DNA of 8,155 nt from Halobacteria archaeon (GTDB lineage Archaea; Halobacteriota; Methanoliparia; Methanoliparales; Methanoliparaceae), in contig DUJX01000070.1 of the NCBI GenBank assembly GCA_013329575.1, positions 1 to 8,155 on the forward strand, written 5' to 3'. The translations under genes and the position numbers were made by a program. This document shows, in pieces, positions 1 through 5,530 of this stretch. Numbering within the stretch: the first letter of the stretch is position 1; each line of letters opens with the position of its first letter. Below the pieces are notes generated by a model. The model was not told where the DNA came from, did no database searches, and saw only the letters and a program-made list of their open reading frames with translations.

Positions 1-68
1 CGGATAAAACAGAACTAAACTCCGCAGTGAAATGGCTGAACGATCGGTTTGAGATAATTCGTATCTGA
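1..68 (+). CDS. 3' end of an unidentified gene (partial)
   Basis: One plus-strand frame is open from the window edge and ends at TGA 66-68, giving about 21 residues ending in ...NDRFEIIRI. The other two plus frames stop within the first 20 bases. The residue mix (AVKWLNDRFEI) is like an ordinary soluble alpha/beta protein tail, and T-rich, terminator-like sequence follows downstream. The fragment is too short to assign a family, and it could be a chance open frame. Confidence 0.4.
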   Translation, partial: DKTELNSAVKWLNDRFEIIRI

Positions 69-131
69 CTACGTTATGTTAGGTATCAGATTATGTTTGG
101 TTAGTAAACTAATTAATGTAATATTATATAT

Positions 132-167
132 TTAAAAAACTTAAAAATGGCATAAAATGGCCTTTTT
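132..167. terminator. Probable bidirectional T-rich terminator
   Basis: Oligo-A runs on the plus strand (134-139, 143-147, 154-157) become oligo-T runs just past the stop of the minus-strand transporter gene at 178. On the plus strand a 3-bp GGC/GCC stem (149-151 with 160-162) is followed by T5 at 163-167. Archaeal transcription often stops at T-runs without a strong hairpin, so the region could end transcripts from both sides. The hairpin itself is weak. Confidence 0.4.
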
Positions 168-177
168 AATCATCTTT

Positions 178-705
178 TCATCTTTTATCATCTAAAACCG
201 CGGTCTCATCAGATTTTTTTGCTATTTCTCCGCCTAATGCAAGGAAGACCGTGCCTATCAGTATAAGCACCAGTCCCAAGACTCCAACAGAGGTAAGCGC
301 CTCGCCCAGGAAGAGATAAGCGATCAAAGAGCATACAGCATATTTACATCCGGTAAGCGGCCATGCTATAGACGCATCTATATAGAATAATGCGAGAAAA
401 GCGAGTATAAACGCCCCGATCAATAAGATCATCGCAATAAAAGATACTTTTACCATCATGAAGAGACCGAGGTATATCAGAGAGAGTACGAACAAGATTT
501 TTACCACGTAGGATGATTCTAATCGTGTGAACATGGCTATCCCGGTGAGTATAAAGATAATAGCAGATATCCACAACCCGGTGTTGGATATTAAAGATCC
601 GTAATCGACGAGATCTATCCCATATTTAAAGACGATGGATGCTATCCCGTATATTATACCTGCAGAGATAGCCAAGATTATGCCTAATTTAGACTTCTGG
701 TGCAA
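178..705 (-). CDS. Half-size EamA/DMT-like membrane protein (second of a pair)
   Basis: A 175-residue, strongly hydrophobic protein with five or six predicted membrane helices (about residues 7-27, 42-59, 66-85, 89-108, 112-132, 138-158) and a short charged cytoplasmic-type tail. The C-terminal pattern LFLGEALTSVGVLGLVLILIG matches the end of an EamA/drug-metabolite-transporter repeat. Full EamA transporters carry two such repeats, so this is a single-repeat form likely to need a partner. The start is TTG at 705. It is supported by a strong ribosome binding site, GGGGGTGG (minus strand, 719-712), six bases upstream. The gene begins inside the end of the upstream minus-strand EamA-like gene (17-base overlap, different frame), so the two are almost certainly co-transcribed and probably translationally coupled. 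The substrate cannot be read from the sequence; metabolite export or lipid-linked sugar flipping are both known for the superfamily. Confidence 0.72.
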   Translation of the reverse strand: MHQKSKLGIILAISAGIIYGIASIVFKYGIDLVDYGSLISNTGLWISAIIFILTGIAMFTRLESSYVVKILFVLSLIYLGLFMMVKVSFIAMILLIGAFILAFLALFYIDASIAWPLTGCKYAVCSLIAYLFLGEALTSVGVLGLVLILIGTVFLALGGEIAKKSDETAVLDDKR

Positions 706-1177
706 TCAGTGCCACCCCCAGTATTATAAATATTATTCCTACAGCCTGTAACGGAGACAATCTTTCTTTCAGGTACAAGTAACCAGTCACCCATGTCGCG
801 ATGAACTGTATCGACGTTATAGAGAAGAGGATGCTCACTCCCCCAAACCTTAACGAGAAGACCCAAATAATATAGCCGAGCAGACCGGTAAGAAGACCTG
901 CAATAAAATATCTGTCGAGGAGATCGAACAATCTGGAATAATTTTTTAAATTGAACGCTTCGGACAGAAATTCTTTTGACAAATATTTAACTTCGGCGTT
1001 ATGCAGAGGTTTTGACCATATATCGGCTACCTCTTTATATATAACTCTTATACAATTTCCTAATGTTCCGTATCGAGCACCTACGTTGACCTCGTTCCAG
1101 CGTTTAAAAAAGATAGGAAAGATTCCCATAAGTATTGCAGATATCACTACAACGAGTAGGACGAGATACGAGACCAC
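689..1177 (-). CDS. Half-size EamA/DMT-like membrane protein with soluble insert (first of a pair)
   Basis: A 162-residue membrane protein. One helix (about 4-24) is followed by a mainly hydrophilic stretch (about 25-88) rich in charged and aromatic residues, then three helices (about 91-109, 114-135, 142-160). The C-terminal GYLYLKERLSPLQAVGIIFIILG is the typical last hairpin of an EamA repeat. The 60-residue insert between helix 1 and the rest is unusual for this family. The start is GTG at 1177 with an AAGG-type ribosome binding site just upstream (minus strand, about 1187-1184). The stop lies inside the following minus-strand half-transporter gene. I infer a heterodimer in which each gene supplies one half of a two-repeat transporter. 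The family assignment rests on the C-terminal half. Confidence 0.65.
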   Translation of the reverse strand: MVSYLVLLVVVISAILMGIFPIFFKRWNEVNVGARYGTLGNCIRVIYKEVADIWSKPLHNAEVKYLSKEFLSEAFNLKNYSRLFDLLDRYFIAGLLTGLLGYIIWVFSLRFGGVSILFSITSIQFIATWVTGYLYLKERLSPLQAVGIIFIILGVALIAPEV

Positions 1178-1188
1178 AGATAACCTTC

Positions 1189-1207
1189 GTTTTTATAATA
1201 TAAAAAC
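1189..1207 (-). promoter_or_regulatory. TATA-like perfect palindrome upstream of the transporter pair
   Basis: GTTTTTATAATATAAAAAC is an exact inverted repeat with 9-base arms around one central base. On the minus strand it reads as a TATA box ending 12 bases before the GTG start at 1177. With the usual archaeal TATA-to-start-site distance of about 25 bases, the transcript would begin at or next to the start codon. The symmetry means it could be the basal TATA element, a repressor operator covering it, or both. Confidence 0.5.
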
Positions 1208-1249
1208 TTAACCTTAAATGGCATTACAAAAGTTTACAAAAGCAGAGTT

Positions 1250-1270
1250 TATCTTAATAACATTAAGATA
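1250..1270. promoter_or_regulatory. Perfect inverted repeat, candidate operator
   Basis: Arms TATCTTAAT (1250-1258) and ATTAAGATA (1262-1270) are exact reverse complements separated by three bases. It lies in the middle of the divergent region between the transporter pair and ppcA, with no oligo-T run suggesting a terminator and no gene to terminate. The size and symmetry fit a dimeric HTH regulator site. The half-site ATCTT recurs in the inverted repeat over the ppcA TATA element. Confidence 0.5.
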
Positions 1271-1302
1271 CCAATAAAAGCAAATTATTTAAATTATTTT
1301 TA

Positions 1303-1341
1303 TGCATTTTTATAATGCAGATCGTATCTTTATAAAAAGAT
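1303..1341 (+). promoter_or_regulatory. ppcA promoter region with two inverted repeats
   Basis: Two TATA-like elements each sit in an inverted repeat. The first has TGCATT (1303-1308) and AATGCA (1314-1319) flanking TTTAT. The second has ATCTTT (1326-1331) and AAAGAT (1336-1341) flanking ATAA. From the first TATA the transcript would start near 1337 and carry a leader of about 28 bases. From the second it would start near 1359 and be almost leaderless. Which is used cannot be decided from sequence. Confidence 0.5.
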
Positions 1342-1347
1342 GACTTA

Positions 1348-1365
1348 GAGGGCTGAATGATTTAA
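1348..1365 (+). promoter_or_regulatory. Ribosome binding site and two-codon ORF abutting ppcA
   Basis: GAGGG (1348-1352) is the only purine-rich ribosome-binding-like site before ppcA. It is 13 bases from the ppcA ATG, longer than usual, but only 4 bases from another ATG at 1357. That ATG opens a start-stop ORF, ATG ATT TAA (1357-1365), in the same frame, and its stop is directly followed by the ppcA ATG at 1366. Ribosomes could terminate and restart there. If transcription starts near 1359 the element is not in the mRNA. Confidence 0.35.
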
Positions 1366-2823
1366 ATGAGAAAGATACCAAAATGTATGAGCACACAACA
1401 CCCAGATAACGTAAACTCTCCATTTTTTGCAAGTGATACCGAATTAGGTGGCGAGGACGAGATACAGGAGGCATACTATGTTTTCTCTCATTTAGGCTGC
1501 GACGAACAGATGTGGGATTGTGAAGGGAAAGAAGTCGATAATTTTGTGGTTAAAAAACTTCTAACAAAAGACGAATCATTCTTTAGAGAGAAAAGGTTGG
1601 GTGTAGATCTATTCATAACTTTAAGAGTGCCAAATCCAACCGTAGAAAAAGCCGAGGCAAAGATATTATTAGAGACGCTGGAAAGCATACCTCGATCTTT
1701 TGATGCTGCGAAATTATTTTACGAAGATGATATTCCACCGATATTCGAGATTATCCTGCCAATGACTGCATCGTATAAGTCTCTCGATAGGATTTATAGA
1801 TATTACAACGATTTTGTCGTGGGAAAACAGAATAAGCCTTTTAGAATGGGAGATATAACAATTGCCGAATGGATAGGAGAATTTAAACCAGAAAAAATCA
1901 ACGTTATACCTCTCTTTGAAGATATGGAACATATGCTCGATGCACATAATATAACAAAAGAATATTTAAAAGATAAAGATGAGGAGTATCAAAGAGTCTT
2001 TCTGGCAAGATCTGATCCAGCCATGAACTATGGGATTATCAGTGCGGTTCTTTTAAACAAGATTGCCCTGCAAAGGTTGAATAGGTTATCAGAAGATCTT
2101 GGAATCGAGATATATCCTATTATTGGTGTTGGTTCTGCCCCGTTCAGAGGCAACCTCAAACCACAAACGGTAGAACGAGTCGTAAAAGAATATCCGAGTA
2201 CCTATACGTTTACAATTCAATCGGCATTCAAATATGATCATCCTTATGAAGAGGTTAGGGGGGCGATAAGAAAATTACAGGAGAGAAGACCCGGTCTGCC
2301 GCATGAAGTGGATGAAGAGCGATGTCTGGAGATAATAAAGAAGTATTCTAACGAGTATCAAAGACAGATAGTAGAATTAGCACCGGTAATCAATATCATT
2401 GCAAAATACGTTCCAAGCAGAAGAAAGAGGAAGTTGCACATAGGATTGTTCGGTTATTCGCGTAATATAGAAGGGATCGCACTGCCGAGAGCGATAACAT
2501 TTTCAGCCGCACTTTACTCAATAGGTCTGCCACCAGAGATCCTCGGTCTGAATGCTTTGAGTGATGATGATATTCAGTTTCTTAGGGATGTTTATGTGAA
2601 TTTTGATGATGATTTGAGGGATTCTCTTCGGTTTTATAACTCAGATACAAGTTTTTTACCGAAAGAACTTAAAAAAACGGTTAAAAATTTTACTGATGCC
2701 TCGCCGGATGAAGAACATAAAGAGATAACGGATCATATCGTAGAATCGGTAAGTAAAAATAAACACGAAGATCTACAAGAATATATTTTAAGAGCTGCCC
2801 GATTGAGAAAATTCTTAGGATAA
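1366..2823 (+). CDS. ppcA: Phosphoenolpyruvate carboxylase, archaeal type
   Basis: A 485-residue protein matching the short archaeal-type PEP carboxylase family (about 500 residues, unrelated in length to the 900-residue bacterial/plant enzyme). It carboxylates PEP with bicarbonate to oxaloacetate in the cytoplasm, feeding the partial TCA routes and aspartate-family synthesis. Recognisable family blocks are the N-terminal MSTQHPDN (8-15), LFEDMEH (183-189), ARSDPAMNYG (214-223), GVGSAPFRG (254-262), QSAFKYDHP (285-293) and HIGLFGYSR (358-366). The length is complete and no motif is broken. The start at 1366 is fixed by an in-frame stop directly upstream (1363-1365) and by the MSTQHPDN block at residue 8. 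The gene appears monocistronic: a divergent palindrome-rich promoter lies upstream and a hairpin terminator downstream. Confidence 0.95.
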   Translation: MRKIPKCMSTQHPDNVNSPFFASDTELGGEDEIQEAYYVFSHLGCDEQMWDCEGKEVDNFVVKKLLTKDESFFREKRLGVDLFITLRVPNPTVEKAEAKILLETLESIPRSFDAAKLFYEDDIPPIFEIILPMTASYKSLDRIYRYYNDFVVGKQNKPFRMGDITIAEWIGEFKPEKINVIPLFEDMEHMLDAHNITKEYLKDKDEEYQRVFLARSDPAMNYGIISAVLLNKIALQRLNRLSEDLGIEIYPIIGVGSAPFRGNLKPQTVERVVKEYPSTYTFTIQSAFKYDHPYEEVRGAIRKLQERRPGLPHEVDEERCLEIIKKYSNEYQRQIVELAPVINIIAKYVPSRRKRKLHIGLFGYSRNIEGIALPRAITFSAALYSIGLPPEILGLNALSDDDIQFLRDVYVNFDDDLRDSLRFYNSDTSFLPKELKKTVKNFTDASPDEEHKEITDHIVESVSKNKHEDLQEYILRAARLRKFLG

Positions 2824-2858
2824 CACCTTATTCGTAGGATAACGATAAAACATAGTGG

Positions 2859-2891
2859 ATAGCCTTACTAAAGTTTTTAGGCTATTTTTTT
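2859..2891 (+). terminator. Hairpin with oligo-T tail after ppcA
   Basis: ATAGCCT (2859-2865) pairs with AGGCTAT (2879-2885), a 7-bp stem with a 13-base loop, followed by an unbroken T-run to 2891. It lies 35 bases after the ppcA stop and about 65 bases before the next start. This is the layout of an intrinsic terminator and separates ppcA from the following gene. Confidence 0.65.
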
Positions 2892-2920
2892 AAACTATTA
2901 TAAAATAAACAAAAGATAAA

Positions 2921-2940
2921 TACCTTAAAATATTTTTAAT
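2921..2940 (+). promoter_or_regulatory. TATA-like element for the nitroreductase transcript
   Basis: An AT-only block, AAAATATTTTTA (2927-2938), is centred about 23 bases before the ATG at 2955, and there is no purine-rich ribosome binding site between them. That spacing fits a leaderless or very short-leader archaeal transcript. The region is AT-rich overall, so the exact element is uncertain. Confidence 0.4.
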
Positions 2941-2954
2941 GACCAGAATTAACT

Positions 2955-3833
2955 ATGTCTAAAATAACTATAAACCAAGATTTATGCAGTAGATGTAATT
3001 CCTGCGTTGAGGTCTGCCCGGCAGAGATCTTCGTATCTAATAAAGAGGATATCCCGACAGTCTTGGATGCTGTAGCAGATAAATTCTGTATCTCTTGCGG
3101 TCATTGTGTTGCTATCTGTCCAAAAAATGCAATAGATCATAAAAATTTCCAAGAAGGACGGGTAACCCCAATAAAACAGGAGTTAATACCATCCAGCGAT
3201 CAGACTCGGGAGATGTTAAGATCGATTAGATCGATAAGAGAGTTCAAAGATAGACCAGTAGATAAAGAGCTGATCGAAGAGATAATCGATGTAGCACGAT
3301 TCGCACCGAGTAGTACGAATCTTCAGACTACCGAATATATTGTAGTCCAGAATAGAGAGATATTAAACAAGATCGTGGACCTAACATACTCGTATCTTGC
3401 TAAAATGTCTAAGTTGCTCCATAATCGACTAATAAGTTCTTTAATCAGGGTAGTCTTACCAAAAAACGCCGAAGAACTTATCTCTTACGGTCTAAAGTTT
3501 GATAGATACTTGAAGGCACAAGAACGGGGTAAAGACAAGATACTGTATAATGCCCCCGTCCTTATTATATTTCATGCCAATAAGCGAACTCCTTTTGCCG
3601 AGGCAAACGCCAATCTTGCCTTGCATAATGCTTACGTCTATTGCTGGAGTCTCGGTTTAGGATCTTTTTATACAGGATTCGTAGTCCAGGCATCACATCA
3701 GAACAGCGAGATTCAAAGATTGGTATCGGTCCCTTCGCCGAACAAGATATACGGTGCCTTGGCTATCGGTTATCCGAGAGTTAGATACAATAAATGGGTT
3801 GAAAGAAAGAGTCCTAAGATCGAATGGATTTAA
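2955..3833 (+). CDS. Ferredoxin-nitroreductase fusion protein
   Basis: A 292-residue two-domain protein. Residues 1-65 form a bacterial-type 2[4Fe-4S] ferredoxin domain with two complete motifs: C11, C14, C17, C21-P and C45, C48, C51, C55-P. Residues about 86-275 form an FMN-binding nitroreductase domain, with RSIREFKDRPV (92-102) and APSSTNLQ (117-124) as the usual flavin-binding blocks and a C-terminal ALAIGYP segment (268-274). The fusion suggests that reduced ferredoxin-type clusters pass electrons directly to the flavin. The physiological substrate is unknown; such fusions are common in anaerobes and few have been characterised. It is cytoplasmic, with no signal peptide or membrane helix. 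A DUF2124-like gene follows 29 bases later and is probably in the same transcript. Confidence 0.9.
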   Translation: MSKITINQDLCSRCNSCVEVCPAEIFVSNKEDIPTVLDAVADKFCISCGHCVAICPKNAIDHKNFQEGRVTPIKQELIPSSDQTREMLRSIRSIREFKDRPVDKELIEEIIDVARFAPSSTNLQTTEYIVVQNREILNKIVDLTYSYLAKMSKLLHNRLISSLIRVVLPKNAEELISYGLKFDRYLKAQERGKDKILYNAPVLIIFHANKRTPFAEANANLALHNAYVYCWSLGLGSFYTGFVVQASHQNSEIQRLVSVPSPNKIYGALAIGYPRVRYNKWVERKSPKIEWI

Positions 3834-3862
3834 TAAATCTAATAAATCAAAAAGGTGTTAAA

Positions 3863-4354
3863 ATGGGATCGTATAAAGGGATAAACGGATTGATAACCGC
3901 GTTCATGGAGGTTATAAACGGTTTTGACGATTATAGAAAGGGTAAAAAGGTCGCATTTGCAGGATCTGTCGGTGTTTGTACACCGTTTGTAGAATTACTT
4001 GCGTATGGTGTTAGGAAAAAAGGATTGGATATGGTGTTTATCCCTGGTGCCGATTTAGAAAAGACTAAGATGATGAGATTAGTAGAGGATGTCGGATATC
4101 AAGTCACAGAGGATAATGGAGACGCACAAGGTAGCGATATCATTGTAATACTCGGCGGGCTTGCCATACCCTCATCCAAAAAAACCGTTGAAGATATAAA
4201 AAACCTGATAAACAGGATAAATCCTGACGCAAAGATAATAGGCATCGGATTTATGGGGATATTCGAAAAAGAGGGGTGGATTGAAGATATAGGTTTTGAC
4301 GTGGTGATAGACTCGACGATAGATCCGGTTAGGGTCATAACCGTTTCTAAGTGA
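3863..4354 (+). CDS. Small archaeal protein resembling DUF2124, function unknown
   Basis: 163 residues. It opens with KGINGLITAFMEVI, then a Rossmann-like alternation: a strand KKVAFAGSVGVCTPFVELLAYGV (28-50), a second unit GLDMVFIPGADLEKTKMMRLVEDVGYQV (54-81), then SDIIVILGGLAIPSSKKTVEDI (91-112) and AKIIGIGFMGIFEKEGW (123-139). The length and the GVCTPFVELLAY block remind me of DUF2124, a family found mostly in methanogenic and related archaea; this recall is not verified. No catalytic motif stands out. I place the start at 3863 rather than the upstream in-frame ATG at 3824: AAGGTG (3852-3857) lies five bases before 3863, whereas 3824 would overlap the nitroreductase end and add 13 residues of low-complexity look. 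It shares a transcript with the nitroreductase, so a redox-related role is possible but only inferred. Confidence 0.7.
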   Translation: MGSYKGINGLITAFMEVINGFDDYRKGKKVAFAGSVGVCTPFVELLAYGVRKKGLDMVFIPGADLEKTKMMRLVEDVGYQVTEDNGDAQGSDIIVILGGLAIPSSKKTVEDIKNLINRINPDAKIIGIGFMGIFEKEGWIEDIGFDVVIDSTIDPVRVITVSK

Positions 4355-4407
4355 TACGTTTTATAAATGGTAAAACAGATCTATTTTAAATTTTGATCTT
4401 TGACTGG
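4355..4407. terminator. Convergent intergenic region, possible bidirectional terminator
   Basis: The gap between the DUF2124-like gene and ribL, which converge, contains AGATC (4377-4381) pairing with GATCT (4395-4399) around an AT-only loop, plus short T4 runs on both strands. The stem is only 5 bp, so termination here is inferred mainly from the convergent layout. Confidence 0.35.
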
Positions 4408-4845
4408 CTATTGGTTCGATACTCGCTCTTTCTCTGTATTATAGATCTTTTTACGTATTTTTCCACTCGAACAAAGTTCGCAATCTAAAGATCTTGTAAC
4501 TCTAACTATTTTTGCATTTATCCCTCGTTTATCGAGCTCTTTTCTAAGCCAATCTTCCTTAAAATGTTGATCAAAACCCAAGACGATTATATCCGGCTTT
4601 ATATCTTTTAAACTCTCAAACATATCGTTCTCATTACCTAATATCGCTTTATCTACGACTTTTAAAGCAGATACCATCCTTAACCGTTGATCTTCCGATA
4701 TTATCGGTTTAGGTTTATGTTTTACGTTCCTATCACGTGCAACTATCACATACAACTCATCACCCAAAGATTTTGCATCTTCTAAATATAACAAATGTCC
4801 TGGATGCAGTATCTCAAAAGTTCCTGTCGCCAAAACTCTTACCAT
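4408..4845 (-). CDS. ribL: FAD synthase (archaeal FMN adenylyltransferase), RibL
   Basis: A 145-residue cytidylyltransferase-fold protein that would transfer AMP from ATP to FMN, giving FAD in the cytoplasm. The N-terminal nucleotide-binding block ATGTFEILHPGH includes the HPGH signature (14-17). The second signature is SSGKIRKKI (126-134), the family's ISSTxxR-type phosphate-binding region. Two cysteines, C122 and C125, directly precede it. Conserved C-terminal cysteines were reported for the Methanocaldococcus jannaschii RibL, which helps separate RibL from glycerol-3-phosphate cytidylyltransferases of similar length. The ATG at 4845 is inside the end of the upstream JAMM gene (7-base overlap), so translation is likely coupled to it. 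The nitroreductase on the opposite strand is a flavoprotein, but no direct link is shown. Confidence 0.88.
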   Translation of the reverse strand: MVRVLATGTFEILHPGHLLYLEDAKSLGDELYVIVARDRNVKHKPKPIISEDQRLRMVSALKVVDKAILGNENDMFESLKDIKPDIIVLGFDQHFKEDWLRKELDKRGINAKIVRVTRSLDCELCSSGKIRKKIYNTEKERVSNQ

Positions 4846-5270
4846 TCTTTATCATCTCTGTATTCAGGCTCATCAAACTCAATATCAATCACAGAAATAG
4901 TTATCTCTTCTCCGTTTGAGTTATAGGACTGCCATGATCGAGTATCATATGGATATGATGTTATGATATGAACCGATCCTTTTTTTCTAAATAATACCAA
5001 ATCTGTGTCGGATGGAGCATAAATCCTTGACGGATGACTATGAACAGTTCCTATGGTCCGAATACCGATAGGAAGATTATAAAAATTCATTAATGCACCT
5101 TTAGTCGAGCTATAAGTGCCAGGGATCAAGATAACCTCGTTTATAATTCCGTCTTTCTCCTTCAAAAGTCCTGAAAACTCATTGGGATATGAAGATTTAC
5201 TTATCTCAAGTATTAAAAATAAGGTGGATTTAGCAATACCTTTTATACCCTTTTTAGATACCTTCTTCAT
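4839..5270 (-). CDS. JAMM/MPN-domain (Mov34 family) zinc metalloprotease
   Basis: A 143-residue single-domain MPN protein. It has a complete JAMM zinc motif: H77 and H79 in HSHP, S87 and D90 (H-x-H-x7-S-x2-D), with E31 in the NEFSGLL segment as the candidate catalytic glutamate. Archaeal stand-alone JAMM proteins include enzymes that cleave ubiquitin-like SAMP/ThiS-type proteins from targets, and some act in cysteine or molybdopterin sulfur chemistry. Which applies here is unknown, and no ubiquitin-like gene is visible nearby. The start at 5270 is supported by AAGGT (minus strand, 5282-5278) seven bases upstream and a TATA-like element further out. It is the first gene of the pair with ribL, and its last codons overlap the ribL start. 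It is cytoplasmic, with no signal or membrane segment. Confidence 0.88.
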   Translation of the reverse strand: MKKVSKKGIKGIAKSTLFLILEISKSSYPNEFSGLLKEKDGIINEVILIPGTYSSTKGALMNFYNLPIGIRTIGTVHSHPSRIYAPSDTDLVLFRKKGSVHIITSYPYDTRSWQSYNSNGEEITISVIDIEFDEPEYRDDKEW

Positions 5271-5307
5271 TAAGATTACCTTATATCTACTGAATTAGTG
5301 CCTATTA

Positions 5308-5320
5308 CGATATATTTTTA
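5308..5320 (-). promoter_or_regulatory. TATA-like element for the JAMM-ribL pair
   Basis: On the minus strand TAAAAATATATCG (5320-5308) is centred about 45 bases before the JAMM ATG. It predicts a transcript start near 5288 and a leader of about 18 bases that would contain the AAGGT ribosome binding site. The geometry is consistent for an archaeal promoter. Confidence 0.5.
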
Positions 5321-5469
5321 CACAGAAAAATAAAACATACTTTTAACTGTTAATACTTTTAATCATCAAGACAGGTTTGGGTTATCTCATCCGACTTATA
5401 AGTTTTTCGTCTTGAAGATAATTTGCAGACAAAATAGATTATGGTATTAAAGAAAGAGACTAATCACAA

Positions 5470-5481
5470 TTTTTATAAAAC
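5470..5481 (+). promoter_or_regulatory. TATA-like element for the HAD-tfx pair
   Basis: TTTTTATAAAAC is a good archaeal TATA-box match, placing the transcript start near 5501 and leaving a leader of about 30 bases before the ATG at 5531. No purine-rich ribosome binding site lies at normal spacing before that ATG. A second AT-rich block (5511-5523) is too close to the start codon to serve with usual spacing. Confidence 0.45.
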
Positions 5482-5530
5482 ACATAACACATAAGATGTC
5501 TGGTTGATAAATTTAATATAAAACGATAAA

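Larger units (their letters stand above)
5271..5530. other. Divergent intergenic region with a long-range inverted repeat
   Basis: A 260-base non-coding stretch between the divergent JAMM and HAD genes. At its centre TCAAGAC (5366-5372) and GTCTTGA (5409-5415) are exact complements around a 36-base interval. That interval contains a 10-base palindrome, ACTTATAAGT (5394-5403), which is TATA-like on both strands. Closer to the HAD gene, CACATAA is repeated twice in tandem (5481-5494). I see no ORF, tRNA or clear box C/D structure. The repeat could be a regulator site or part of a structured leader. Confidence 0.45.

Noticed and set aside
951..1211. Plus-strand open frame of 86 codons opposite the transporter gene
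   Set aside because: It is a shadow of the minus-strand membrane protein, with no ribosome binding site and low-quality composition; its end runs through the promoter palindrome.
3824..3862. Upstream ATG extending the DUF2124-like protein by 13 residues
   Set aside because: It would overlap the nitroreductase and has no ribosome binding site, while AAGGTG is well placed for the ATG at 3863.
5341..5376. Possible box C/D small RNA on the minus strand (TTGATGA)
   Set aside because: A box C-like sequence is present but no D or D' box (CTGA) follows at suitable spacing.
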